Numbered from the stretch's first letter, positions 17,440-26,765 are shown. The stretch is 64,000 nt of DNA from Paraeggerthella hongkongensis (GCF_003726035.1 NZ_QICD01000010.1:1-64000), one strand, 5' to 3'. Numbers and translations: made by a program. The notes: a model not told the origin generated them from the sequence alone.

Positions 17440-17600
17440 GAATCGTCCTCCTATGAGCATCTTGCCGCCGCAGCGACTTTTCAGGAAGTTTGATTCTAGC
17501 AATCAGCACGATGCCTTTACGGCTGCCAGCGAAACCGGCATCGCCCACAGCGAAATCGGACTTCGGCGCCTCCGGAAAGCGCCGCACGGTGCAGCAGGCG

Positions 17601-18725
17601 TCACATCATGACCATGACGGCAACCACGAAAGCCACCGTCAACGCGAACCCGCCCGCCATGATGGCCCAAACCGCGGGACGTCCCCAGTTCATAGTCCAG
17701 CCGATGCCGAATCGTTCGGGCAAGAACAGGCTGGGATCATCGGGGTTGAAGTAGAACACGCCCAGCTTCCAATGCTCGTCATCGTCGGCCAAAAGCTTTT
17801 CCGAGCCGCCCATGCGCGCGAACACGCGCGCGCCGCCTTGCCCGTACACCACGCTGATCACGATGGACCCCGCCACCAACGCCAACGCCAGCACCACCAC
17901 GAACACGCCCGCTTCAGCTATGCCGATCACGCCGATGAACGCAAGCTCCATAACCGGCCCCAGCAAACTGAGAATCAAGCCGCCCGCCACCAGGAGAATG
18001 CTCTGAGCGCGCGCGAACATGCCGTACGCCAGTGCAGACGTGGCGGGCGCACCCGGATCGGACGGCTTCTTCGACCGCAGGATAGTCCAATGGGAAAACG
18101 CCATGCAAGCCGCCATGAAAGCCACTATGAGCACGGGCGCCAGGATCACGAACGGGGATTTCTCCATGTAGTCCGTCACCTCGCCCTGGAAGTTAACATG
18201 CTGCGGAATCAGATCGGGCATCTGTGCATAGCCTACCGCGCCGATGAGCAGCGTAACGGCCATGACCGGTATGTACAGCAGGTTCCACTTGAACGACACC
18301 GCGCGAGGCACCGGCGCGTCGCCCACCACCGCCACGGATTCCTGCGCTTCGGCCTTCCAGCCGCGCTCCTTTTTATAGGCGTTCACCTTGGCGCGGAAGA
18401 ACAGCATCAGCCCGTAGCTGCAAGCGCAGATCAGCAGCGTGCCCGCGCAAAGCGTCGCAAGGACAAGGCTCGGGTTTTGCGTGCATGCACCCCATGCGCC
18501 AGCAGCCGTCAGAATCGTAGTAAGCCCCAGCATGGCAATCGCGTATTGGCGCTTGAGCGACCGCAGGTACGGATCGCGAGCGGCCGCATCGGGCACGGTA
18601 ACCGCGAACACCTCGCCGCGCCGCATGAGAAACGGCGTCACCACCGTCATAAGGCCGGTCAGCGGAATCAGCGATATCGTGAGAACAAGCATCGCCGATG
18701 CGAATTCAGTTGCAGGTGCCCCCAT
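17601..18725 (-). CDS. DUF1648/DUF5808-type membrane protein
   Basis: A 374-residue integral membrane protein with about eight hydrophobic helices. A DUF1648 stretch is seen (MPDLIPQHVNFQGEVTDY), and a C-terminal DUF5808-like motif reads DEHWKLGVFYFNPDDPSLF with NWGRP. Such proteins are often encoded beside GntR-type regulators, as here: the gene begins seven bases after the GntR stop codon. ATG 18725 is used because the longer frame overlaps GntR. Related Firmicutes proteins occur in bacteriocin-immunity or envelope-stress contexts, but the function is unknown. Confidence 0.8.
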   Translation of the reverse strand: MGAPATEFASAMLVLTISLIPLTGLMTVVTPFLMRRGEVFAVTVPDAAARDPYLRSLKRQYAIAMLGLTTILTAAGAWGACTQNPSLVLATLCAGTLLICACSYGLMLFFRAKVNAYKKERGWKAEAQESVAVVGDAPVPRAVSFKWNLLYIPVMAVTLLIGAVGYAQMPDLIPQHVNFQGEVTDYMEKSPFVILAPVLIVAFMAACMAFSHWTILRSKKPSDPGAPATSALAYGMFARAQSILLVAGGLILSLLGPVMELAFIGVIGIAEAGVFVVVLALALVAGSIVISVVYGQGGARVFARMGGSEKLLADDDEHWKLGVFYFNPDDPSLFLPERFGIGWTMNWGRPAVWAIMAGGFALTVAFVVAVMVMM

Positions 18726-18732
18726 AGCCCGA

Positions 18733-19236
18733 TCACGCTTCCTTCCCGAAAACCCGAGAACCTCCGAGCGCATCGGCGCACCGCGAAACGCCCGACCTGC
18801 CGTTCAGCGTTGACGACGACGCAGCCGGACCATCCGCGCACTCGCCCGCCCCGTACGCGCGCGCCGCCTGCGCGCTCGCACATTCCAGAAACTCGCCCCA
18901 GCTGCCGCCGCGTGCGCGATGGGCCAGCGCCAACTCGAACAGCTCGCCTTCCATTTTCGCCAGCTCCACCTGCGCGCGGTCGACCCGATCCTCCTCGCAT
19001 GGGTCGGCGATGAACGCCCCTGACCGGCCGCGCATGAGCACGTACCCCTCGTCGCGCAGCACCGCATACGCCTTGTTCACGGTATGAAGGTTGATGCCCA
19101 GATCGCTTGCCAGCGACCGCACGCTGGGCAGCGACTGGCCGGGAACCAGTTCGCCACGGGCGATGGCGCCGATAATCTGGCTGCGTATTTGCAGGTACAG
19201 CGGCTCTTCCGCCTTCTGGTCGATGCGCAAGATCAT
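18733..19236 (-). CDS. GntR-family transcriptional regulator, YtrA type
   Basis: A 167-residue protein with the winged helix-turn-helix of the GntR family at residues 10-75 (EPLYLQIRSQIIGAIARGEL, then LPSVRSLASDLGINLHTVNK). The short C-terminal part lacks a FadR/HutC effector domain, which fits the YtrA subfamily that controls adjacent membrane-protein operons. It is co-transcribed with the DUF1648 gene and divergent from the CPBP protease gene. A 6-7-6 palindrome at 19285-19303 is a good candidate operator for both directions. Confidence 0.9.
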   Translation of the reverse strand: MILRIDQKAEEPLYLQIRSQIIGAIARGELVPGQSLPSVRSLASDLGINLHTVNKAYAVLRDEGYVLMRGRSGAFIADPCEEDRVDRAQVELAKMEGELFELALAHRARGGSWGEFLECASAQAARAYGAGECADGPAASSSTLNGRSGVSRCADALGGSRVFGKEA

Positions 19237-19284
19237 TTCGATCGCACCCCGCCTTCTTCTTGCCGTAAACCGTCTTTCTTCTTT

Positions 19285-19303
19285 GTTATATTTATGCTAT
19301 AAC
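19285..19303. promoter_or_regulatory. Candidate GntR operator in a divergent promoter region
   Basis: GTTATA-N7-TATAAC forms perfect 6-bp arms, 48 bases before the GntR start and 111 bases before the CPBP gene. The A/T-rich arms overlap possible -10 elements on both strands. Palindromes of this type are typical GntR-family sites, so autoregulation is likely. Confidence 0.55.
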
Positions 19304-19414
19304 AGATGGAACAAAGATGCAAGCCTGCGAAGCCAACGCGAACAGAGCGCGTCGCGAAGCAGGCTGCAGCGCCTGAACGACACCGGCGCACTTTGCCTAT
19401 CGAAAGGAGGCACC

Positions 19415-20395
19415 ATGAAGCGAATCGTGGTATTTCTTGTTGTTACCTTTGCTCTGACCTGGGCATACGAATTTGCCATCGTCTACCCGATAGCACTGGG
19501 CGGCATCGAGGGCGTTCCCGCCATGGCCACGCAGCTTGTTGTTGGCGCGGCTATGTTCTTCCCCGCTTTGGGCGTGCTCATCACGCGCCTGGTCACGCGC
19601 GAAGGCTTCAAGAACAGCGTTATCAAGCCTAAGCGGTTCAAGAAATCCGCGCTCTGGTTCGTTGTCGCATGGTTCGCGCCGGCGGCGCTGGCCATCGTCG
19701 GCGCAGGCGCGTACTACCTGGCATTCCCGCACGACTTCGACCCCAGCATGTCCACCATGATCGCCTCTCAACAGCAGGCAGCCGCAACGGCGGGCGCGGG
19801 GAACATTCCCGCCGATCAGCTGCGCACCATGCTGCTGGTTCAACTGCCCGTGGCCGTGTTCCTGGCCCCCGCGCTCAACATCGTCACAACGTTCGGCGAG
19901 GAATGGGGCTGGCGCGGCTATCTGGTGCCAAAGGTGTCCGAACGCCTGGGCATCGTGCCGACGTTGCTGGTCACTGGCGTGGTCTGGGGACTTTGGCACG
20001 CGCCGCTCACCGCGATCGGGCACAACTACGGCATGGACTATCCCGGCTGGCCGTTCGCAGGCATTGCCGCCATGTGCGTCTTCTGCATCGTCGTAGGCAT
20101 CTTCCTGACGTACGTCACCGTGCGCACGGGAAGCTGCCTGGCCGCAGCCATCGGCCACGGCGCCATCAACGGATTCCTGAGCGCCGTGCTGTTGTTCTCG
20201 GCAACGGGCGGCAACCCCTTCGTGGGGCCGTTGGCAACCGGCGCCATCGGAGGCAGCGCCTTCGTCGTTGTCGCGGCGCTCATGCTGTGGGATCTGCACC
20301 GTCGCGAAAAAGCCGGCGCGCTCGACATGCCGAAGGCAGGTCTGCCCGACAACGTGACGAAGGCGGATATCGCCCGCAACGCACCCGAGAGCTAG
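19415..20395 (+). CDS. CPBP-family intramembrane metalloprotease (Abi/CAAX-like)
   Basis: A 326-residue membrane protein with about eight helices. The three conserved CPBP motifs are visible: EEWGWR (E162, E163, R167), WHAP (H195) and HGAIN (H248, N252), the glutamates and histidines of the active site. Bacterial members relate to CAAX prenyl protease Rce1 and to bacteriocin-immunity (Abi) proteins; the substrate is unknown. AAAGGAGG lies close before the ATG at 19415. It is divergent from gntR, which likely controls it. Confidence 0.88.
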   Translation: MKRIVVFLVVTFALTWAYEFAIVYPIALGGIEGVPAMATQLVVGAAMFFPALGVLITRLVTREGFKNSVIKPKRFKKSALWFVVAWFAPAALAIVGAGAYYLAFPHDFDPSMSTMIASQQQAAATAGAGNIPADQLRTMLLVQLPVAVFLAPALNIVTTFGEEWGWRGYLVPKVSERLGIVPTLLVTGVVWGLWHAPLTAIGHNYGMDYPGWPFAGIAAMCVFCIVVGIFLTYVTVRTGSCLAAAIGHGAINGFLSAVLLFSATGGNPFVGPLATGAIGGSAFVVVAALMLWDLHRREKAGALDMPKAGLPDNVTKADIARNAPES

Positions 20396-20408
20396 GGTTT
20401 CGCGCAAC

Positions 20409-20453
20409 GCGAAAGGCCGCGACCCGTTGCAGCACGGAATCGCGGCCTTTCGC
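20409..20453. terminator. Bidirectional terminator between convergent genes
   Basis: A perfect 14-bp stem (GCGAAAGGCCGCGA with TCGCGGCCTTTCGC) and a 17-base loop sit 14 bases after the CPBP stop codon and 15 bases before the end of the cytochrome gene on the other strand. Confidence 0.75.
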
Positions 20454-20467
20454 AGCTAGAGCGCGGG

Positions 20468-21121
20468 CTAACGAGAACCGTAAGCCTTCCAGTTATCCGG
20501 AACGTCGGCGTCGGCATGGCACTGCGTGCAAGCATTGACCGACGGTTCGTGAACCTTGTGGCAATCGCCGCAAGCCAACTGCTCGCCATGGTACTCTTCG
20601 TGCGGATTGTACGCTCGATCCTGCGTGGCGGCCGCAAGACCCTCGCGCGACGTGTCGTGGCACGCCTCGTTCAGACAGAATCCGTCGTCGAACCTTCGTT
20701 GCTCAAGGGGTAAATCGTACCCGCCGGCCACCCAGACGGCGCCTTCGGCCAACTGCTCGCTCAGCGTAGGCACATGACATCCCATGCACGTAACATCGGC
20801 GCCCTGATGCACTGCCGACAGAAGAGCCGGATCCTGCGAGTAATATCCTTCCACGTACGGGTCCATCGGCGTATGGCAAATAGCGTTGCAGAAGCTCGGC
20901 TGCTCGTGCCACACCCAAAACCCTGCCCCGGCCACAGCCAGAACCGCCGCCGTCACGCCCACGGCAATCCATCGGCGCGGGCGCGCGCGACGCCGCTCGA
21001 AACCGCTCGCCCCATCACCCCGGGAAGCATCCTTCGCGCCAGCACTCGCCGCGTCGGCACTTACCGCCGACCCCTTCGCCGCCGGAACAGCCGAAGCCTC
21101 CCGATCTTGTTCTTGCGTCAT
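20468..21121 (-). CDS. Membrane-anchored multiheme cytochrome c
   Basis: A 217-residue protein with a hydrophilic N-terminus, one transmembrane anchor (about 51-72) and an extracytoplasmic cytochrome domain. Five heme motifs are visible: C78-X3-C82-H, C112-XX-C115-H, C149-X4-C154-H, C184-XX-C187-H and C198-XX-C201-H. Two thus have unusual spacing; CX4CH is known from tetraheme cytochromes c3, while CX3CH is rarer. ATG 21121 has GAGGAGG eight bases upstream. It is the last gene of a 4Fe-4S/molybdoenzyme/cytochrome operon and probably passes electrons from the quinol pool to the reductase, as NapC/NrfH-type cytochromes do. The exact partner is inferred from gene order. Confidence 0.88.
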   Translation of the reverse strand: MTQEQDREASAVPAAKGSAVSADAASAGAKDASRGDGASGFERRRARPRRWIAVGVTAAVLAVAGAGFWVWHEQPSFCNAICHTPMDPYVEGYYSQDPALLSAVHQGADVTCMGCHVPTLSEQLAEGAVWVAGGYDLPLEQRRFDDGFCLNEACHDTSREGLAAATQDRAYNPHEEYHGEQLACGDCHKVHEPSVNACTQCHADADVPDNWKAYGSR

Positions 21122-21134
21122 GTCAGTTCCTCCT

Positions 21135-23384
21135 CTAGGCGACGATGCGGCCCTTGCCCGTGCGCTCGACCTCACACAATCCCGATCTGAACGGCGGGAA
21201 CCCGGTGATGGGATCGAAGTCGCGCGTAGTCAGCAGGTTGATGTCCGCCTGATGCCACCCGTGGAACACGTCCACGACGCCCGGCAGCACAAGATTCGTG
21301 ATCTCCGCGTTCATGACAACTTCGCCAAACTGGTTGAACACGCGTACCTGGTCGCCCTCGGCGATACCCCGTTTTTCCGCATCGTCCGGATGAAGACGAA
21401 TCACGGGATCGGGCATGAACTGGTTGAGCCAGGGAAGATCGCGCAGCTTCGAGTGCGTGTAATACGGCACGCGCGATCCGCTGTTCAACACCAGCGAGTA
21501 ATCCTTCGCCTCGTCGGGCGTGCTCACAGGGCTGTGCACCGGCTCCTCGAACACCGGCAGGCCCTCGAAGCCGTACCGCTTGAGAATCTCCGACACGAAC
21601 TCTATCTTGCCCGTCGGAGTATTGAATCCTGGTTTGCCGTCCTTTCGCAAAAGGCCGTCGACGTACTTTCGCTCGCCCTTCACGCCACCAGGCACTTCAT
21701 AGCCTTCGGGGTGCGCGCGCAGCAGGTCCAGAGAAATGTCGATGCCCGCACCTCGATACATGTCGTCGAGCGCCGCCTCAACGCTGCCGCCGAAGCATTC
21801 CTGCTCAAAGCCCAGCGCGCAACCAATCTCCAGGATGATCTGCCAATCCTCGCGGCACTGCCCCATCGGCTCCACCACCGGATCACGATGAAATATCTTG
21901 CGCCCGAAAACGGCCGGCGGGGCCATGCGCTCGTAACACATGGCGGCAGGCAGCAGCATGTCCACCAAATCGTGAGTCCAAGGCCGCATGTAATAGTCGA
22001 TGGCCACCGTGAACTCCATGTCCTTGATAGCCTTTTGGTACTCGGGCGTCTGCGGCCACATCATGGAGTTCACGCCCAGCAGCAAGCCGGCTCGAATCTT
22101 GCCGTCGGCAACCAACTCCGGCAGATGCGCCGTCTGGATCATCTTGAAGTAGTGCGCCCATACGGGGAAGTCGTCTTTGTCGTAGCGAATGTCCTGCAAG
22201 CCTTTTTCAGCGTACATGTTCTCCAAACGGAAAGCCGCAGTGGACGCCGAATAGTCGAACGGCAGCCCAGGGCCCATGGAAAGGCCGCCCGCCACGTCAA
22301 GATCGCCGGTCAAGGCGATGATGGAGTACACCGCGCGCTGGAAATTGCCCACGTTCGTGGCATGGCAGGCGCCAGCCGAACTGGACACGAGCGTAGCCGG
22401 GGAGTTTTCGCAGATGATCTTGACCGCTTCCTCCAGTTTGGCAGCAGGCACCCAGGTGATCTCCTCAACCCGCTCGGGCGTGAACTCCTGCACGTAGCTT
22501 GCCAGCTCGTCGAAGCCGTGCGTCCACTTCTCCACGAACTCCCTGTCGTAGAGACCGTCGCGCAGCATGACATGGATGAAGCCGAGCGCCAACGCGCCGT
22601 CGGTGCCGGGACGCAGCTGCAAATGCACGTCGGCCAACCCGGTCACGGTCGGCGTGATGCGCGGATCAACCACTACGAACTTGCAACCGCGCTCCTTGTG
22701 CTTCATCATATCCCCGAAGCGATAGGGCTGCGACCAGGCAGGATTGAGCGACCAGACCAAGCAGCTTGCCGTAGCGTCGGTAGGATCGCTTCCCATGGTC
22801 AGCTGACCGGTAACCAGCTGCGAGCAGATCCAGGTAGCCGCCGCGCACGTGGAGCTTTCGGATCCGTACGTGGGAGAGCCGAAGAGCGTGGCAAGGCGCT
22901 GCATCGCGCCACGAGGCTCTTTGGGATCGCCGCAGTAGAACAGCACGGATTCAGGTCCGCTCTCCTCTTTGATACGATTGAACTCGTGCGCGATGCGCGC
23001 GTACGCATCGTCCCAGGAAATGGGCTCCCATTCGGGCGCGCCGCCGCCCTTCGCGTTCGTGCGCACCATCGGGTACGTGATGCGATGCGGGTCGTACAGC
23101 TCCTGCAAGCTGGAAATGCCCTTCGCGCAGATGGGGTCGGCGGGATACTTTTCGCGCGCCTCGACGCGCACCACTTTGCCGTCCTTGATCGAGGCGGCTA
23201 TACCGCATTTCGGCACATGGTTGCACATGTCGCAGTACGTGTACTTGACTTCGACGGGAGCCTCTTCAGCCACGGCCCCTTCAGGATGCACGATGTTATA
23301 GCCGCCGGCCACCAGGGCCGTTCCTGCAACCGCGCCCGCGCCCTTGAGGAACGTGCGGCGGGTGACGTTGGTCATCTCGCTCAT
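21135..23384 (-). CDS. Tat-exported molybdopterin-dependent oxidoreductase (DMSO reductase superfamily)
   Basis: A 749-residue catalytic subunit. The Tat signal is TRRTFLKGAG (R9 R10). A 4Fe-4S cluster site follows: C51-DM-C54, C60 and C86. Later segments fit the bis-MGD-binding domains. C180 in ESSTCAAATW is a plausible molybdenum ligand, which would place it near the Cys-ligated branch (thiosulfate/polysulfide reductases, acetylene hydratase) and not with DmsA, which uses Ser. It lies one base after the 4Fe-4S gene and before the cytochrome c gene. The substrate cannot be deduced; Eggerthellaceae use such enzymes on sulfur compounds and on dietary or host molecules. Confidence 0.9.
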   Translation of the reverse strand: MSEMTNVTRRTFLKGAGAVAGTALVAGGYNIVHPEGAVAEEAPVEVKYTYCDMCNHVPKCGIAASIKDGKVVRVEAREKYPADPICAKGISSLQELYDPHRITYPMVRTNAKGGGAPEWEPISWDDAYARIAHEFNRIKEESGPESVLFYCGDPKEPRGAMQRLATLFGSPTYGSESSTCAAATWICSQLVTGQLTMGSDPTDATASCLVWSLNPAWSQPYRFGDMMKHKERGCKFVVVDPRITPTVTGLADVHLQLRPGTDGALALGFIHVMLRDGLYDREFVEKWTHGFDELASYVQEFTPERVEEITWVPAAKLEEAVKIICENSPATLVSSSAGACHATNVGNFQRAVYSIIALTGDLDVAGGLSMGPGLPFDYSASTAAFRLENMYAEKGLQDIRYDKDDFPVWAHYFKMIQTAHLPELVADGKIRAGLLLGVNSMMWPQTPEYQKAIKDMEFTVAIDYYMRPWTHDLVDMLLPAAMCYERMAPPAVFGRKIFHRDPVVEPMGQCREDWQIILEIGCALGFEQECFGGSVEAALDDMYRGAGIDISLDLLRAHPEGYEVPGGVKGERKYVDGLLRKDGKPGFNTPTGKIEFVSEILKRYGFEGLPVFEEPVHSPVSTPDEAKDYSLVLNSGSRVPYYTHSKLRDLPWLNQFMPDPVIRLHPDDAEKRGIAEGDQVRVFNQFGEVVMNAEITNLVLPGVVDVFHGWHQADINLLTTRDFDPITGFPPFRSGLCEVERTGKGRIVA

Positions 23385-23385
23385 G

Positions 23386-24153
23386 CTATGCCCCTTCCTT
23401 CCCCTTCTTCGATTTCGCCACAGCCACGCCCGCGCCCACGCCCGCAGCGACTACGGCAACGCCAGCCGCTCCCAGCACCACAGGATCGATGCCCGGCGCA
23501 GCTTGCTCGCGCACCACGTCTTGGGACGAGGCCGCAAACGGCAAGGCATCGTTGGGCATGCCCGCTACAGGCACGTAATAAAACGACGTCTCGTCAATAC
23601 GCACGGCATCGCTTGCCGCTATGAACTGGGATACTGCGCTTTGCGAATCGTCCAGGTCGCCGAAGTAGCGCGCGCGGCCCGGGCAGTTCACCACGCAGGA
23701 AGGCTGCTTGCCCTCGGCCAAGCGACCTTCGCAGAAGATGCACTTTTCCGCCACCAGGCTACGCTGCACGCCGTAGGATTCGTACGGCGCGGGAACATCG
23801 GTGCCGAACAGGTTGCCTTTGGCGTTGTTGAGCTTGCGCGCACCGTACGGGCAGGCCGACATACAGAACCCGCATGCGATGCACTGCTCGTAGTCGATCA
23901 CCGTAATGCCGTCCTCGCGGCGTACGCTCGCGCCGGTAGGGCACACGTTGACGCACTCGGGATCGTCGCATTGCATGCACGCATGCGGCACGTACGCGCG
24001 ACCCGACTCGCCCACCGTGCGCCCCCATTCGCACGCGTCCAAGCTGTTCCATGACACGCCGGGCTTTTGGTTGTTCTGCATCTGGCACGCCACGACGCAA
24101 GCGCCGCAACCTGCGCATCTACGCAGGTCGATGGCCATTCCATACCTCGTCAT
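23386..24153 (-). CDS. 4Fe-4S ferredoxin-type electron-transfer subunit with C-terminal membrane anchor
   Basis: A 255-residue DmsB/PhsB-type protein with four cysteine clusters (CAGCGACVVAC, CMQCDDPECVNVC, CIACGFCMSAC, CIFCEGRLAEG followed by CVVNC), enough for four 4Fe-4S centres. Unlike classical DmsB, the C-terminus carries one hydrophobic helix and a basic tail (KSKKGKEG), so it may anchor the complex itself. First gene of the three-gene operon, one base before the molybdoenzyme. It relays electrons to the catalytic subunit, probably from the downstream cytochrome. Confidence 0.9.
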   Translation of the reverse strand: MTRYGMAIDLRRCAGCGACVVACQMQNNQKPGVSWNSLDACEWGRTVGESGRAYVPHACMQCDDPECVNVCPTGASVRREDGITVIDYEQCIACGFCMSACPYGARKLNNAKGNLFGTDVPAPYESYGVQRSLVAEKCIFCEGRLAEGKQPSCVVNCPGRARYFGDLDDSQSAVSQFIAASDAVRIDETSFYYVPVAGMPNDALPFAASSQDVVREQAAPGIDPVVLGAAGVAVVAAGVGAGVAVAKSKKGKEGA

Positions 24154-24382
24154 CCCCTTGTCCTTCCTCCTGTTTTCCTACACGAGAAGAACGGAGCCAG
24201 CGCCCCTCCCCCCTTCGTGCTTCGTCATGGGAAACTCTACGGGCTAGAAAGGAGTCGTTCCAGAAGCGCCCGCAACAAGAAGAATTAAGATTCTGCGCCA
24301 CCCGCAACATGGCGCAGACCAGATTTCACCTATGATCAGGAGGCATAGTACACGGTCAATGCCGAACGTACGGCACCCGCCG

Positions 24383-24411
24383 TTGGCGCGGGCGCATGAA
24401 AGTGATAGTAT
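24383..24411 (+). promoter_or_regulatory. Predicted sigma-70 promoter of the Crp/Fnr gene
   Basis: TTGGCG (24383-24388), a 17-base spacer and TAGTAT (24406-24411) lie 54 bases before the regulator start. A 7-bp dyad TGCGCCA-N9-TGGCGCA at 24294-24316 lies between this promoter and the divergent respiratory operon and might be a regulator site. Confidence 0.55.
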
Positions 24412-24464
24412 CGCTCTAGGGGATTTATCGTACCGGAACCACATGATCACTGGGGAGACGTCAT

Positions 24465-25181
24465 ATGGCCACCGAGCAAGACTATCGTTCCATTCTCATA
24501 CCAACGCAGCCGTTCCGACGTTTGAAAATAGCCGAATACAAAGAGCTTGGCCGGAAGAAAAAGCTGTTCAAAGGTGAATACATCCGCACGAGCGCGAAAA
24601 CCATAGACGACCCGTACTACTTTTACATCGACGAAGGACAGATAGCCGCCACGTTCGAACAAGAATCAGGAGGCGGCATGCCGCTGTACTGGCGCAACGC
24701 GGGAAACGCCTTCTCGGCTGAATACAACGACTACGCTTCGATCGGACGATACAAGGCCCGCTTCGTAGCTACGCAAAACACCGTCCTGTTCGCGTTCACG
24801 CAACGACAGCTCTACGAGCTTGTCCAGCAGGATCCTGACCTGTTCTACGAGTTCATCGATGTATGCCACCTGTCGTTTGCCCAGATGGGGCACCGCATAA
24901 GCAACACGGGTTACCAATCGTCCACCAAACGCATGATCATGTGGCTGCAAAAGCTGTGCGCCACCCAAAAACCCGAACCAGACGGCACGTTCGACATCGA
25001 ATGCAATCTGACGCTCAATCAACTTTCCGAGCTGCTAGCCATTCACATCACCACGTGCACGAAGCTGATAGCAGCGCTTGAGAACGAAGGCGTCCTCAAG
25101 CGGACTCGAAGCCGCATACGGGTATACGACGCCAAAAAGCTAGCTTGCTACGGCCTGGAAGACAATCCCATCGTATACTGA
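24465..25181 (+). CDS. Crp/Fnr-family transcriptional regulator
   Basis: A 238-residue protein with a cyclic-nucleotide-binding-like beta-roll (about 20-130) and a C-terminal winged helix (about 170-230: LTLNQLSELLAIHITTCTK, then IAALENEGVLKRTRSRIRVY). The N-terminal cysteine cluster of Fnr is absent, so it does not sense oxygen through a 4Fe-4S centre; the ligand is unknown. It is divergent from the 4Fe-4S/molybdoenzyme/cytochrome operon, with 311 bases between, so regulation of that operon is the likely task. It is convergent with the MFS gene, 15 bases apart. Confidence 0.88.
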   Translation: MATEQDYRSILIPTQPFRRLKIAEYKELGRKKKLFKGEYIRTSAKTIDDPYYFYIDEGQIAATFEQESGGGMPLYWRNAGNAFSAEYNDYASIGRYKARFVATQNTVLFAFTQRQLYELVQQDPDLFYEFIDVCHLSFAQMGHRISNTGYQSSTKRMIMWLQKLCATQKPEPDGTFDIECNLTLNQLSELLAIHITTCTKLIAALENEGVLKRTRSRIRVYDAKKLACYGLEDNPIVY

Positions 25182-25196
25182 CGCGGGCCGGTCGCC

Positions 25197-26576
25197 CTAG
25201 CGCACCTTCGCCACAATGAACCCGAGCGTGGCCACCGCCATAACGGCCGAGAAACCGAAGGCGACCTGATACGCCAACGCCGGATCTGCCATGCCCGCCG
25301 ACGTCACGCCCACCGCCGTGATGGCGAACACCATGATCGACGTCCCCAGGGACGCGCACGCTTGCCGCGCAGCAATGCAAAACGACGACCCGTCAGCCAC
25401 GATAGGTCGAGGCAGCTTCGCCAAGCTCCACGAAGTCAACGGCCCCACCAGGCCCGACACGCCCACGGCGCGCACCGCTTGGCACAACGTCACCGCCCAT
25501 AACGGCGTATCGGCCTCCAAAAACGACATGAGCACGGCGCCCGCCGCCAAAAACACGCCCGACGCCACCGCAACCGGACGCACGCCCACGCGATCGGTCA
25601 GCACGCCGGCAAGCGGATTCAGCAGCAGCGCAGCCACCGTTCCCGGCAACAGCACCACCCCGGCCTCAAGCGCAGTTCCTCCGCACAGGCCTTCCACGTA
25701 CAGCGGCACGATCAGCGTGATGCCCATGAACGAGGCGTTCAGCAGGTTCTGCGCCACGAATCCCGCTGCATACTGGCGCGACGCGAATATCTCCATGGTG
25801 ATAAGCGGATGCTCGACCCGCTTTTGCCGACGAACGAACAACGCCAAGAACAACGCGCCCAGCACGATGGGAGCCCACATGAACGGACTGCTGGGCGCAA
25901 AGCTGCTTGCGTTCGAGAACCCCAGCAGCAACCCGCCAAATCCAACCGTGGACATCGTCAGCGACACGACATCCAAACGCGCGCCCGTATCGCGCGCAGG
26001 AGCCGGCTTGATAGCCACCGCCGCGGCAATCGCAAGCGCAACGGTGATGACGACCAGCAGCACGAAGAAGCTGCGCCAGCCCCATGCGAAGCTCATGGCC
26101 CCGCCGATAGTCGGCCCGATATTGGGAGCGAACCCCATGGCCACGCCCGCAATGCCCATGGCGGTAGCTTGGCGGCCCGGCGGGAAGCTGGTCATGGCGA
26201 TGGTCTGCATAAGGGGCATGAGCAAACCGGTGGAAACAGCTTGCAGAACGCGCCCGGCCAGCAAAACGGCGAAGCTGGGCGCCAGCAGATCGGCGATCGC
26301 GCCCGCCAAGAAAAACAAGAGCGCCAGGAACACATGCCGGCGAACCGAAAGCCGCCTTGAAAGAAACGTGGCCACGGGCACCGTTACGCCCAAAACCAAC
26401 ATATAGCTGGTTGTAAGCCATTGCCCCAGGTCAACAGAAAGAGAGAACTCGCCCATGATATCGGCCAACATGGCGTTCACCGCAGTTTGCGACAGATTGC
26501 CCGAAGCCGAGGCCAGCACTACAATGGCGAACAACGCGTACACCGCGCCGCGCTTCTTCACCTGGCCATCGCCCAC
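25197..26576 (-). CDS. MFS transporter, DHA2 (14-helix drug:H+ antiporter) family
   Basis: A 459-residue membrane protein of the DHA2 group. It has the N-terminal substrate-antiporter pattern (LPSQTAVN-like region LSQTAVNAMLADIMGEF, then QWLTTSYML) and the signature GRVLQAVSTGLLMPLMQ. GTG 26576 is chosen because GGAGG lies seven bases upstream. Members export antibiotics, dyes, bile salts or other compounds; the substrate here is unknown. The gene is monocistronic and convergent with the Crp/Fnr gene. Confidence 0.88.
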   Translation of the reverse strand: MGDGQVKKRGAVYALFAIVVLASASGNLSQTAVNAMLADIMGEFSLSVDLGQWLTTSYMLVLGVTVPVATFLSRRLSVRRHVFLALLFFLAGAIADLLAPSFAVLLAGRVLQAVSTGLLMPLMQTIAMTSFPPGRQATAMGIAGVAMGFAPNIGPTIGGAMSFAWGWRSFFVLLVVITVALAIAAAVAIKPAPARDTGARLDVVSLTMSTVGFGGLLLGFSNASSFAPSSPFMWAPIVLGALFLALFVRRQKRVEHPLITMEIFASRQYAAGFVAQNLLNASFMGITLIVPLYVEGLCGGTALEAGVVLLPGTVAALLLNPLAGVLTDRVGVRPVAVASGVFLAAGAVLMSFLEADTPLWAVTLCQAVRAVGVSGLVGPLTSWSLAKLPRPIVADGSSFCIAARQACASLGTSIMVFAITAVGVTSAGMADPALAYQVAFGFSAVMAVATLGFIVAKVR

Positions 26577-26765
26577 TATGTCGCCTCCGCTCCAAACCGC
26601 GCCCTTCGCAAGCCCCAGTATAGCCCAAACGCCCTGACGGCATAGGGGCAAGACCGCTCGCATGCCCGAAGGATTGCTCGCGTTCGGCAGACAATCCGCA
26701 GCAAGCCGCGCCCTTTCGGCCATGCGGCTTCGCACGCAATACGAGCACGCAGCCCAACCGCATCG

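Noticed and set aside
20886-23624. Open frame of about 912 codons opposite the molybdoenzyme gene at 21135-23384
   Set aside because: A shadow of the real gene: no motif, Arg/His-rich composition, no ribosome-binding site.
24154-24464. Fnr box in the divergent region of respiratory locus 1
   Set aside because: No TTGAT-N4-ATCAA-like sequence was found, and the encoded regulator lacks the Fnr cysteines.
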